A stretch of DNA of 64,000 nucleotides from Methylococcaceae bacterium UBA7658 (GTDB lineage Bacteria; Pseudomonadota; Gammaproteobacteria; Methylococcales; Methylomonadaceae), in contig DLHW01000052.1 of assembly GCA_002483425.1 (NCBI GenBank), positions 27,757-91,756 of the forward strand, read 5' to 3'. Below the pieces are notes generated by a model that did no database searches, had not been told where the DNA came from, and saw only the letters and a program-made list of their open reading frames with translations. Below are positions 1-8,604 of this stretch, one piece after another (within the stretch, counting starts at the first letter, position 1; each line of letters opens with the position of its first letter). The position numbers and the translations under genes were made by a program.

Positions 1-1
1 G

Positions 2-85
2 GCCTATAGGTCCAGAGAATTCGTGAAAAACGAAAAAGACGGATACTATGAGTCAAAAACAGATTCAAACATTATCATTAAATAA
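2..85 (+). CDS. 3' end of an upstream gene (partial)
   Basis: An open frame enters from the left edge and ends at a TAA at 83-85. It gives a charged C-terminal tail of 27 residues rich in Lys, Asp, Glu and Ser, ending SNIIIK. It is too short to assign a family. It runs in the same direction as the CPBP gene that follows 55 bases later, so it could belong to the same unit. It could also be a chance open frame. Confidence 0.35.
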   Translation, partial: AYRSREFVKNEKDGYYESKTDSNIIIK

Positions 86-140
86 CTAGAGGTTTTATAC
101 CGCCTAACTTACCCCCCAACCTGCGTGATGAGAAATAATA

Positions 141-878
141 ATGAGAAGAATAATCTTATATGCAGCAATACTCGAAATCGTATACTTAACACTTTCTTTT
201 TTTATTGCCCAATCTTTCGGCCAATGGTCCTATGAAGGGGAACTTATAAGGACTTTATTAAGAGTAATATTCATCGTGTTTTATGGTTATTATTATCAAA
301 AATATTTTTATAACGAAAAACAGCCTTTCGCCGCCAAAGCACTCATTTCTCCGCAACTAGCCGCCGCATTGTTGTTATTCTTTATCTTTGCACTGAGCTA
401 TACTAATGCTGAAAATGAAACAGTCCTATGGCAAATTATATTTGTCATTTCAGGCATTACGGCAGGCATGAGAGAAGAGTTGTTTTACCGGGGAATTGTC
501 CAAAATACTCTACAAAAAAAATATAATTTGAAGCGGGCTTTAGTGTTAACGACACTTATTTTTGTGTTATCGCATGTTCAATACATTTACTACGGTCAAC
601 TAACAAATTTATTATTTATCTCGTGCGCAGGCATTGTTTTTGGAAGTCTTTTTATTATTACAGGGAGCGTCGCTTTTACTGCTATTATTCACGGCTTATA
701 CGACGCGATTTTATCCGTAAAATTAATTCCATTTAAATTAAGCAACGATGTGGCCTTAACGGTACTGTTATTAATCACTTTATTCTTTTTAATAATTAAT
801 AAAAAGCTGTTCAAGGCTAATCAATCGAACAGCATTCCATTATCGCAGTCCGATGAAGATGACTTTAGCGTACAGTAA
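141..878 (+). CDS. CPBP family intramembrane metalloprotease
   Basis: This 245-residue, very hydrophobic protein has about six to eight membrane segments. It carries the CPBP (Abi/CAAX-protease-like) motifs in order: E112-E113-x3-R117 in GMREELFYRG, H145 in LSHVQ, and H184 in IHGLYDAI. These residues form the membrane-embedded metal site of the family. Known members process prenylated proteins, bacteriocins or unidentified substrates, and they are often found beside exopolysaccharide loci. No strong ribosome site precedes the ATG at 141. The gene is AT-rich compared with the kps genes downstream. The substrate cannot be inferred. Confidence 0.8.
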   Translation: MRRIILYAAILEIVYLTLSFFIAQSFGQWSYEGELIRTLLRVIFIVFYGYYYQKYFYNEKQPFAAKALISPQLAAALLLFFIFALSYTNAENETVLWQIIFVISGITAGMREELFYRGIVQNTLQKKYNLKRALVLTTLIFVLSHVQYIYYGQLTNLLFISCAGIVFGSLFIITGSVAFTAIIHGLYDAILSVKLIPFKLSNDVALTVLLLITLFFLIINKKLFKANQSNSIPLSQSDEDDFSVQ

Positions 879-918
879 CTTTTTTAAACTTTATCAATAA
901 AGAACGTTTGATCACTAC

Positions 919-1040
919 ATTTAAAGAAACTCAAAACAAGTTGATTCCTTTTGCACCCTTAAGGGTGTAAATGCTTCGACAGGCTTTATACCCTTTGGGT
1001 TCTTAGCCTGTCGAAGGGCTTAAGCAAAGATTCTTTAAAT
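919..1040. repeat. nested palindrome, REP/MITE-like
   Basis: A perfect 12-bp inverted repeat CTTCGACAGGCT / AGCCTGTCGAAG lies at 974-985 and 1005-1016. It is enclosed by a 10-bp inverted repeat ATTTAAAGAA / TTCTTTAAAT at 919-928 and 1031-1040. The inner CTTCGACAGGCT...AGCCTGTCGAAG type is a common repetitive extragenic palindrome in proteobacteria. The nested outer arms suggest a small mobile or structured unit. It may also end transcription of the CPBP gene. It fills most of the gap before the glycosyltransferase gene. Confidence 0.6.
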
Positions 1041-1098
1041 ACTATGATTTATCTAGCGGTGAGTTGCCACTCTACCCAAAAGCCGCATTACGTTGCGA

Positions 1099-2076
1099 AT
1101 GACAAATTCTCATAAACAAGTTATCTTCATTATTGAGGAAAAGATCAACCCTTCAACCGATTATTTTATCGCTCCTGCACTAATGGATAATCGGTGCCAA
1201 ATTATTCGTTGCGATTTTTCAATATTGCCCGGCGCTCCAAACGAATTAGATCATGCTATCGTGATCTTTATCCGCTACATTCCGGAAAAATGGGCGAAGT
1301 TTATAGAAACGAATCGGGGCCGTCTGAAAGCCTTGATTTTTTTTATGGATGACGATGTGCTCGACCTTAATGCTTCTATTGGAATGCCTTGGCGGTATCG
1401 TTACAAACTGGCTCATTTATCGGTGCGCAGAGTCAATTGGTTAAAACGCCAACGCGCGGAACTCTGGGTATCAACGGCTTATCTACAAAAAAAATACGCT
1501 GTTTGGCAACCGAAACTGATTTTGCCAAGCCCTATGAATGTTGAAACCGAATACATCAAAGTTTTTTATCACGGTTCAGCTTCGCATAAAGCTGAAATCG
1601 AATGGTTACATCCTATCGTCGATAAACTGCTTGCTCAAAACCGTAACATCTGTTTTGAAATCATCGGAGGGGCCGATGTTAACCGGCTTTACAAAAATGT
1701 CGAGCGGGTCACCGTTATCCATCCTATGAAGTGGTCTAGTTATCAGGCTTTCATAGCCGCACCCGGCAGACACATCGGTTTAGCGCCATTATTGAATATT
1801 CCTTTTAACCATGCCCGTTCCTACACCAAGTTTTTTGATATCCATCGTTGCGGCGCCGTTGGTATTTTTTCGCCCCAGAACGCATGTGCAGAAATCATAG
1901 AACACAATAAAGACGGTATGATTGTAGAACTTGATCCGCAAGCCTGGATCAATACAATAGACGATCTGGCCAATAATAAACCGTTACGCGATTTTTTACG
2001 AACAAACGCCGAAATAAAACAGACTCAATTAAGAATTGACGTGCGAAACGCTTATGCGAATTTGTTCAAGGACTAA
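1099..2076 (+). CDS. glycosyltransferase-like protein, capsule locus
   Basis: About 325 residues, in the style of a GT-B (family 1/4) glycosyltransferase. The C-terminal half contains an Fxxxx-IGG nucleotide-sugar region (FEIIGGADV) and a donor-binding-like stretch (IGLAPLLNIPFNHARSYTK), followed by a Gly/Ala segment and an acidic EII. The frame is open from a TTG at 1093; the ATG at 1099 is the more likely start. It lies 34 bases before kpsC in the same direction, so it probably adds a sugar in capsule or linker synthesis. The donor and acceptor sugars are unknown. Confidence 0.6.
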   Translation: MTNSHKQVIFIIEEKINPSTDYFIAPALMDNRCQIIRCDFSILPGAPNELDHAIVIFIRYIPEKWAKFIETNRGRLKALIFFMDDDVLDLNASIGMPWRYRYKLAHLSVRRVNWLKRQRAELWVSTAYLQKKYAVWQPKLILPSPMNVETEYIKVFYHGSASHKAEIEWLHPIVDKLLAQNRNICFEIIGGADVNRLYKNVERVTVIHPMKWSSYQAFIAAPGRHIGLAPLLNIPFNHARSYTKFFDIHRCGAVGIFSPQNACAEIIEHNKDGMIVELDPQAWINTIDDLANNKPLRDFLRTNAEIKQTQLRIDVRNAYANLFKD

Positions 2077-2110
2077 AGCTGGTCTCTCGAATAATTAAGC
2101 ACTCTGAATA

Positions 2111-4165
2111 ATGGCAATCATCACCCCAGATATCGAAATCAAACGCCTTCCCTATCTATCGACCTCGCGTAAAATTAGCAATTTACCGCTTTTAAATCAA
2201 TTATTGGGCGCTCCAATTTGCTATTACAGGAATATCAACGCACAGACTCAATACGGCGGCGTTATTGCCTGGGGTAAAAAGCCCAGCTCCGCAAAAGCCG
2301 AAGCGTTTGCAAAGCGGCATCATTTACCCGTTATCAGAATAGAAGACGGATTTCTCCGCTCAGTAGCTTTGGGAAATCATGCGCCGCCATTATCCTTGGT
2401 TTTTGACGACTTAGGCATTTACTACGATGCGACGGCGACATCCAGGCTAGAATTATTGATTTGTAAACAATTAAACGAAAATGAGTTGCAGCATATTCGC
2501 GGTTTGATAAACAGTTGGCGTTTAAACCGGATCTCTAAATACAATCACGCCCGCGAATACACGGACGCACTTCCGCCGCGCTATGTTCTCGTATGCGATC
2601 AAACATACGGCGACGCCTCGATTGAATATGGATTAGCCAAAGCATCTCATTTTAATGACATGCTGGAAGCCGCTATTTGCGAAAATCCTGATTGTGCAAT
2701 TTGGCTCAAAATCCATCCGGATGTTGTGAGCGGCGCAAAGCGCGGTTATTTCGATATCGATAAATTGACAAAAAATCCTCGTCTCGTTTTAATTACCGGC
2801 AATGTACATCCCGTATCATTGATCGAGCACTCCCAAGCCGTTTATTGCGTAACGTCTCAACTCGGCTTCGAAGCGTTGTTGTGGGGAAAACGGGTGCGGA
2901 CGTTCGGCATGCCTTTTTACGCCGGCTGGGGCCTGACCGAAGACGCGCTACCGCCGCCGGACCGCAGACGTCCGGTCGCTCTTGAAAATTTAGCGCACGC
3001 CGCTTTAATCGATTATCCGCGATACATTAACCCGGAAACCAATACGCTTGGATTTGCCGAAGATTTAATAAATTGGCTGGGATTACAAAGGCAGCAACTG
3101 GAACGTTTTCCCCGTCAACTCTACGCCTACGGCTTTTCGTCCTTTAAAAAGCAGCTGATCCGGCGGTTCTTCCAAGGCAGTGAAATTCGATTTGTACGCC
3201 GGCTGAACCTTATACCGGACGACGCGACCTTACTCGTATGGGGAAATAAACCTGTTCAGCGACCCGATTCATATAAAATGAAGGGTATCAAATTACTTCG
3301 ATTGGAAGATGGTTTCTTACGCTCGGTTGGACTTGGCGCGGATTTTCAAATCCCCCCGCTGTCCTGGATAGCAGATAGCCGGGGGATGTACTACGATCCG
3401 TCCCAAGAATCCGATCTTGAACATATTCTTCAAACAAGCGAATTTTCTATCGAATTGATAAACCGCGCCCAAACTCTGCGCAAGCGGATTGTTGAACACG
3501 GTTTAACAAAATATAACGTAGGCGTTATTAAAAAAATCGAACCGAAACCGTCTTCGAATCCGGACGATTGTATAAAGCGCAATATTATCTTAGTGCCAGG
3601 ACAGGTAGAAACGGATGCATCCATCTTAGCAGGCGCACCGGATATTCGCCATAATATGGCTCTATTACGCGCGGTCCGGACAACTAACCCCGAAGCTTAT
3701 TTGATCTACAAACCTCATCCCGATGTGGTGGCTGGCTTAAGAGGAAAAGGTGTTGGCGAAAATGAAGCTGAATGTTGGTGCGATGAAATCATCCTCGACG
3801 GCGACATGGGTGATCTTTTGAATCAAGCCGATGAAGTTCATGTTTTGACCTCCTTAACTGGATTCGAAGCGCTTCTGCGCGGTAAACGGGTGACTTGCTA
3901 CGGGCAACCGTTTTATGCGGGCTGGGGCTTAACTTCAGATCAAGCACCCGTTCCCCGGAGAACACGCAAATTAACTATAGATGAACTGGTGGCGGGCGCC
4001 TTGATACTATATCCCTTATATTTAAGTCCTAGCAATTACAGGATAATCAGTGCGGAACGGGCTGTCGAGGAACTAAACGCGTGGAAAATAAACCCAACGC
4101 CGCAAAAACTTTCTTTTTCGCGTCAAATTGCCCGGTTTATACACAAACTGATAAAAAATAAATGA
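2111..4165 (+). CDS. kpsC: capsular polysaccharide export protein KpsC (beta-Kdo transferase)
   Basis: 684 residues, the normal size for the two-domain KpsC/LipA/RkpJ family. An internal duplication is plain: EDGFLRSVALG near residue 78 and LEDGFLRSVGLG near 399, then GFEALLWGKR...FYAGWGLT near 255-275 and GFEALLRGKR...FYAGWGLT near 585-605. In characterised systems the two halves are the two beta-Kdo transferases that build the poly-Kdo linker on the lipid anchor of ABC-transporter-dependent capsules. kpsS follows 59 bases downstream, as in other group 2-type capsule loci. The ABC transporter genes (kpsMTED) are not in this window. Confidence 0.93.
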   Translation: MAIITPDIEIKRLPYLSTSRKISNLPLLNQLLGAPICYYRNINAQTQYGGVIAWGKKPSSAKAEAFAKRHHLPVIRIEDGFLRSVALGNHAPPLSLVFDDLGIYYDATATSRLELLICKQLNENELQHIRGLINSWRLNRISKYNHAREYTDALPPRYVLVCDQTYGDASIEYGLAKASHFNDMLEAAICENPDCAIWLKIHPDVVSGAKRGYFDIDKLTKNPRLVLITGNVHPVSLIEHSQAVYCVTSQLGFEALLWGKRVRTFGMPFYAGWGLTEDALPPPDRRRPVALENLAHAALIDYPRYINPETNTLGFAEDLINWLGLQRQQLERFPRQLYAYGFSSFKKQLIRRFFQGSEIRFVRRLNLIPDDATLLVWGNKPVQRPDSYKMKGIKLLRLEDGFLRSVGLGADFQIPPLSWIADSRGMYYDPSQESDLEHILQTSEFSIELINRAQTLRKRIVEHGLTKYNVGVIKKIEPKPSSNPDDCIKRNIILVPGQVETDASILAGAPDIRHNMALLRAVRTTNPEAYLIYKPHPDVVAGLRGKGVGENEAECWCDEIILDGDMGDLLNQADEVHVLTSLTGFEALLRGKRVTCYGQPFYAGWGLTSDQAPVPRRTRKLTIDELVAGALILYPLYLSPSNYRIISAERAVEELNAWKINPTPQKLSFSRQIARFIHKLIKNK

Positions 4166-4224
4166 TTGCAAACCTGTTTTATAAGGCGTCAACATTCTAA
4201 TTCAATTTAATTCTTCACCGTCAT

Positions 4225-5460
4225 ATGACCCCCAACAGCCAACACCCGCGTATATTTCTTTTTCTGCAAGGCCCCATCACGCCATTTTTCAAATTGATCG
4301 CCGATGGTTTGGAAACTCGAGGACATCGCGTATTGCGCATCAATTTATGTTTTGGCGATTGGCTTTTCTGGCGGCGAAAACAAGCAACGAATTATCGCGG
4401 CAAACTCGAAGCTTGGGGTAAATTTATCGATAATTTTATGGATCGCGAGCAAGTTACCGATTTAATTCTGCTGGGCGAGCAGCGTGAATACCATAAACGC
4501 GCGATCAGCGCTGCTAAAGAACGAGGAATCCAAATCGTAACAACCGATTTCGGGTATCTCAGACCTGACTGGATTACTTTCGAACATAACGGAATGTCGG
4601 CGGATTCGCTTTTTCCGCGCGATCCTGAAAAAATCAAGGAACTGGCCGCAAAGTCTCCAGAACCCGACTTAAAACGCCATTATAATGACAGCTTTTTTAC
4701 TCAAGCCGTTTGGGATATGGCTTATCATCTGTCCAGTACTTTTTTCCGTTTCCTTTACCCCTATTACGACTCCCATCAAATGTACCATCCGATACTGGTT
4801 TATTTAGGCACCGGCTGGCATTTACTCAAAACCCGGCTCGCTGCTAAGAAAACCGAAGCCTTGATCCGGCAAATTCAACAAGCGGGTAAGCCTTATTTTG
4901 TCTTTCCTTTACAGATGCAGAATGATTTTCAAATCCGGGTCTATTCGAATTATCCCAACTTGGAAGCTGCAATCCGGGAAGTAATGCATTCTTTTTTGCA
5001 CAACGCCCCTAAGAATGCCGGGTTAGTCATTAAAGTACACCCCCTGGACCCTAGTATGATTAATTGGGAACGCTTTTGCCTGAAATTAGCTGATGAATTT
5101 AATCTTAAGGAACGCGTTCATTACTTGGATGGCGGTTCGCTAGAAGCTTTACTCGAACACGCGCAAGGCGTGGTTACAATCAATAGCACCGTTGGCGTGT
5201 GGACATTACTGATGGGACGACCTTTAATTACTTTGGGCAGCGCCGTTTTTAACATAGACGGCTTAACCTTCTCAGGACCGTTAGACCAGTTCTGGCAATC
5301 GCCTAAGGCTCCCGATATTCCATTACGCAACGCCTTCATTAGGGCCTTGGCGGGTTCTATACAACTCCGTGGCGTTTATTATAACCAACCCGGTTTATCC
5401 GCGGCTGTTACGGAAGCCGTGGAACGCCTCGATCAAAATAAAATCAACCTACCCTTATAA
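4225..5460 (+). CDS. kpsS: capsule biosynthesis protein KpsS (first beta-Kdo transferase)
   Basis: 411 residues matching the KpsS/LipB family. The N-terminus reads FLFLQGPITPFF...LADGLETRGHRV, the middle has FVFPLQMQNDFQIR, and the C-terminal half has VVTINSTVGVWTLLMGRP, the family signature for the nucleotide-sugar site. KpsS adds the first Kdo to the lipid anchor at the inner membrane, and KpsC then extends it. It sits between kpsC and an SDR gene that begins 6 bases after its stop, so the three are probably co-transcribed. Confidence 0.92.
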   Translation: MTPNSQHPRIFLFLQGPITPFFKLIADGLETRGHRVLRINLCFGDWLFWRRKQATNYRGKLEAWGKFIDNFMDREQVTDLILLGEQREYHKRAISAAKERGIQIVTTDFGYLRPDWITFEHNGMSADSLFPRDPEKIKELAAKSPEPDLKRHYNDSFFTQAVWDMAYHLSSTFFRFLYPYYDSHQMYHPILVYLGTGWHLLKTRLAAKKTEALIRQIQQAGKPYFVFPLQMQNDFQIRVYSNYPNLEAAIREVMHSFLHNAPKNAGLVIKVHPLDPSMINWERFCLKLADEFNLKERVHYLDGGSLEALLEHAQGVVTINSTVGVWTLLMGRPLITLGSAVFNIDGLTFSGPLDQFWQSPKAPDIPLRNAFIRALAGSIQLRGVYYNQPGLSAAVTEAVERLDQNKINLPL

Positions 5461-5466
5461 AAAATA

Positions 5467-6249
5467 ATGAATATCGTTATCACGGGAGCCAGCGCAGGTA
5501 TCGGATTCGCTTTAGCGAAACAGTATGCTAAACCAGGTAATACTTTAGGTCTGTTGGGACGAAATAGCGCTAAATTAACAAATATAGAAACCATTTGCCG
5601 GAACCAAGGCGCCAATACCGTTACGGCGGCGATTGACGTTACCGATTGTACGGCCATGGCAACATGGCTACTCGACTTCGACCGGCTATTCCCCGTCGAT
5701 TTATTGATCGCCAATGCCGGAATAACCAGCATTATGCCGGATAACGGTCAAGGGGAATCCTGGGAAGCCGTTTGCAATGTATTGGATGTGAATATTTACG
5801 GCGTATTTAACAGTGTGTACCCGCTGATAGAACCCATGCGCCAACGTCGGCAAGGTCAAATCGCCATCGTAAGTTCATTAGCGGCATTCCGTGGAATGCC
5901 TATAAGCCCAGCGTATTGCGCCACAAAAGCCGCCATAAAATCCTACGCGGAGGCTCTGCGAGGCTGGTTGAATCATAATCATGTGCAAGTTTCGGTTGTT
6001 TGTCCTGGATTCGTCAAGTCGGAATTGAGCGATCAATTTCCCGGACCGAAACTATTGATAATCACTGCCGATGAAGCCGCGCAAATCATTTACAAGGGGC
6101 TATGTAAAAAAAAGGCACTGATCAGTTTCCCTTTTCCGTTGGACATAGGGATGAAACTGCTAGCGCTTTTACCTGCCAGAACCGGCGACTGGATCTTGAA
6201 CAGATTAAATTATGGCGTACATTCAAAACGGGAAGCCAAGACTGGATGA
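5467..6249 (+). CDS. short-chain dehydrogenase/reductase, RkpH-like
   Basis: 260 residues with the classical SDR layout: the Rossmann motif TGASAGIG at residues 7-14, an NAG motif in LIANAGI, Ser-rich SSLAAF, and the catalytic pair Y150-x3-K154 in YCATK. The C-terminal extension is hydrophobic (GMKLLALLPART), as in membrane-associated ketoreductases. It starts 6 bases after kpsS. In rhizobial rkp loci an SDR (RkpH) accompanies the oxoamine synthase and polyketide synthase. By analogy with 3-ketosphinganine reductase, this enzyme could reduce the ketone left by the oxoamine synthase. That role is inferred from context. Confidence 0.8.
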   Translation: MNIVITGASAGIGFALAKQYAKPGNTLGLLGRNSAKLTNIETICRNQGANTVTAAIDVTDCTAMATWLLDFDRLFPVDLLIANAGITSIMPDNGQGESWEAVCNVLDVNIYGVFNSVYPLIEPMRQRRQGQIAIVSSLAAFRGMPISPAYCATKAAIKSYAEALRGWLNHNHVQVSVVCPGFVKSELSDQFPGPKLLIITADEAAQIIYKGLCKKKALISFPFPLDIGMKLLALLPARTGDWILNRLNYGVHSKREAKTG

Positions 6250-6298
6250 AAGTCTGAACATCCCTAAGTAAGAGACTTTACCTTTAGATAAATCGGTA

Positions 6299-7156
6299 TT
6301 ATTTAAAAACCGGAATAGACGCTTTTAAAGCAGTCAAATAATCCGTTATGTTAATTAACTGTCCGCCACCTTTTTTGAATTGCCTAATATCAGCCGCGGT
6401 TGGCCATGAATCGTAATTTCCGCCTATATTTTCAGTAGGTTGAAAGACATTCTCGGTTAATTGTTTAATGACGTAAGCCGCCAATTTTCCACCGAGCCGG
6501 AAAAGTTGAAACTGGTGATAAAACACGCTTCGGCTCTTCTTAACAGCTATTTGATCTTGAATTAAAATAGCTCCCGTATCGAAATTATCGTCTACCAGAT
6601 GCACAGTAACTCCCAAGTTTGGCCGCCCCGAGCACAGGGCTGCAAAAACGGGATCAACTCCTTTAAAATCGGGTAACAACGAAGGATGAATGTTTAAACA
6701 AGCCAATGCAGGTGTGTTAATCACCGTTGACGAAACTTTTTGATTGAAATTGGCCAGTAAAATAACATCCGCGTTTAATTCCTTTAAAAAAGCCAGTCCC
6801 GATAGATTATTGATATTTTTTGTCTGTAAAACCGGAACAGTCTTTTCAATTGGGCTGGCTGAAAATAGAATTTTAAGCACCCGGTAACAATCGGTTTGAA
6901 GGAATTGTAAGACGCCGTAATGAATTCCGGATGTCTTAATTAAGCGCCAAGCCCCACCCGCCCAGCTTTCCGTGGCGGAAAAAATCCGCTGGGAATACAC
7001 CAGTCCGGCAAGTTCAATGCAGTGAATTTTGCTTAATTCATTGAGAACAGTATCGGCAAAAATACCTGGATATGTGCATAGCACCACCCGGACTCTAGGC
7101 GTACCAACTGGAGATACAAGCGGTAGATCTTGATGGTCGTGCGTTAATGTGTTCAA
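6299..7156 (-). CDS. formyltransferase family protein (N10-formyl-THF dependent)
   Basis: 285 residues with a complete formyltransferase catalytic set: N155 and H157 in LNIHPSLLPDFKG, and D193 in VDDNFDTGAI. This is the Fmt/PurN/sugar-N-formyltransferase fold. It lacks the C-terminal tRNA-binding domain of Fmt, so a sugar or aminolipid amine is a likelier acceptor than Met-tRNA. The first in-frame start is TTG at 7156, and an internal GTG is possible. It lies about 100 bases downstream of the oxoamine synthase and on the same strand, so it may formylate the amine made there or an amino sugar of the capsule. The substrate is unproven. Confidence 0.75.
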   Translation of the reverse strand: MNTLTHDHQDLPLVSPVGTPRVRVVLCTYPGIFADTVLNELSKIHCIELAGLVYSQRIFSATESWAGGAWRLIKTSGIHYGVLQFLQTDCYRVLKILFSASPIEKTVPVLQTKNINNLSGLAFLKELNADVILLANFNQKVSSTVINTPALACLNIHPSLLPDFKGVDPVFAALCSGRPNLGVTVHLVDDNFDTGAILIQDQIAVKKSRSVFYHQFQLFRLGGKLAAYVIKQLTENVFQPTENIGGNYDSWPTAADIRQFKKGGGQLINITDYLTALKASIPVFK

Positions 7157-7262
7157 TCAAAATAATAATGGCCGAATAGTCGTACAAATTTGGTCTCCAG
7201 AGCTAAGAACTTAGCCGGATTGTATACTAGCAAAACGAAACCGATATCCGTTTATCGAAAAA

Positions 7263-8603
7263 TTAAATTATTTTTTTCAATTCTTGGGCTAGGATTTGAA
7301 CAGTGGTATCAATTTGATCTTCAGTATGTTCGGATGAGAGGAAAAACCGCAATCTTGCGCTTTTTTCCGGTACAACAGGGTACATGATCGGTTGCACGTT
7401 GATACCGTGTTCATACAGCGCCAGCGAAAGCCGCGCTGCGCTTTGAGAACTGCCGGTAATCGCAGCAATGATGGCGATACCTTGACTATGACCGGTATCA
7501 ACTCCGGCAGCTTTAGCTTTTTTCAGAAAATATTGCGACAATGCTTGTAACCTTTGCACTCGTTCCGGCTCTTGCCGAATAATTTTCAACGCTTCCAAAC
7601 ACGGCGCTATAACTTGGGGCGGAGAACCCACGCTATACAAAAAACCGGGCGCCAGAAATTTTATATGCTCTACCAAAGCGGATTCGCCAGCGATAAAGCC
7701 TCCGCAGCCAGCCAGCGCTTTACTTAACGTCCCCATCCATATATCCACATCTTTGCCGTCGACATTAAAATGCTCCCGTATCCCGCGTCCGTGTTCGCCC
7801 ATCACACCGAACGAGTGCGCTTCGTCGACCATCAAAAAAACACGATGTTTTTGTTTGACGGCAATAAATTCCGGTAAATCGGGAAAATCGCCATCCATGC
7901 TGTAGAGACCTTCGATAGACACCAGCACACGTTCGTAATTTTGGCGCTGTTCGCTAAGAATACGGTCCAAGGCTTTATAATCGTTATGGGGAAAGAATAA
8001 TCGCCGTGCGCCCGATAATTGCGCCCCCATCAGCACACTATTATGTATCAACTCGTCGTGGATGATAAGATCTTTATTACCGAATAGATGACCGATCGTC
8101 GTGACATTAGTGGCGTGTCCGCTGACCAAAACAACGGCATCCTGAACTTGATACGTTTCGGCTAGGGCTGCTTCAAGCTCGCGATGTATAGGTCTTTCGC
8201 CGGAAACGAGACGGCTTGCGGACACGGAGGTGCCATAGCTATCCACAGCTTTTTTGGCGGCATCGGAGATTCGCTTATCACCCGAGAGTCCAAGATAGTT
8301 GTAGCTGGCAAAATTGATGAAAGATTTACCTGCAATCGTCGTCGCCGCACCGGCAATACCTTCGTGCACCCTGAAAAACGGGTTAGCTATACCCAGTTGT
8401 TCGCCGCCTTTGTGGATAATCTGCATCTGTTTGTAACCCGGGTGCTGATCGAAGCGGTAAAATGCAGGCGGTATATCCAATGACTCTTGCAGAGGATTTT
8501 TACGGTTGTTTTCAACCTCTTCCTCATGTCGTTTTATTTTTCGTTCGATCGCTTTTTGGATAAGCTTATCTTTTAATCGATCGGGCAAACTTTTACCTGA
8601 CAT
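7263..8603 (-). CDS. alpha-oxoamine synthase (AONS/KBL-like PLP enzyme), RkpG-like
   Basis: 446 residues, fold type I PLP enzyme of the alpha-oxoamine synthase family (8-amino-7-oxononanoate synthase, 2-amino-3-ketobutyrate CoA ligase, serine palmitoyltransferase). Visible motifs are NYLGLSGD, a HDELIHNS segment, VDEAHSFGVMGEHGRG, and the Schiff-base lysine K295 in GTLSKALAGCGG. A charged N-terminal extension of about 60 residues is longer than in BioF. The ATG lies one base after the stop of the polyketide synthase gene, implying translational coupling. The likely role is decarboxylative condensation of an amino acid with the ACP-bound chain, releasing an aminoketone. No other biotin genes are near, which argues against BioF. 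Confidence 0.85.
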   Translation of the reverse strand: MSGKSLPDRLKDKLIQKAIERKIKRHEEEVENNRKNPLQESLDIPPAFYRFDQHPGYKQMQIIHKGGEQLGIANPFFRVHEGIAGAATTIAGKSFINFASYNYLGLSGDKRISDAAKKAVDSYGTSVSASRLVSGERPIHRELEAALAETYQVQDAVVLVSGHATNVTTIGHLFGNKDLIIHDELIHNSVLMGAQLSGARRLFFPHNDYKALDRILSEQRQNYERVLVSIEGLYSMDGDFPDLPEFIAVKQKHRVFLMVDEAHSFGVMGEHGRGIREHFNVDGKDVDIWMGTLSKALAGCGGFIAGESALVEHIKFLAPGFLYSVGSPPQVIAPCLEALKIIRQEPERVQRLQALSQYFLKKAKAAGVDTGHSQGIAIIAAITGSSQSAARLSLALYEHGINVQPIMYPVVPEKSARLRFFLSSEHTEDQIDTTVQILAQELKKII

Positions 8604-8604
8604 A

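Noticed and set aside
7263..8603. BioF (biotin synthesis) as the identity of the PLP enzyme
   Set aside because: No bio genes nearby, a long N-terminal extension, and tight coupling to the PKS favour an RkpG-like role.
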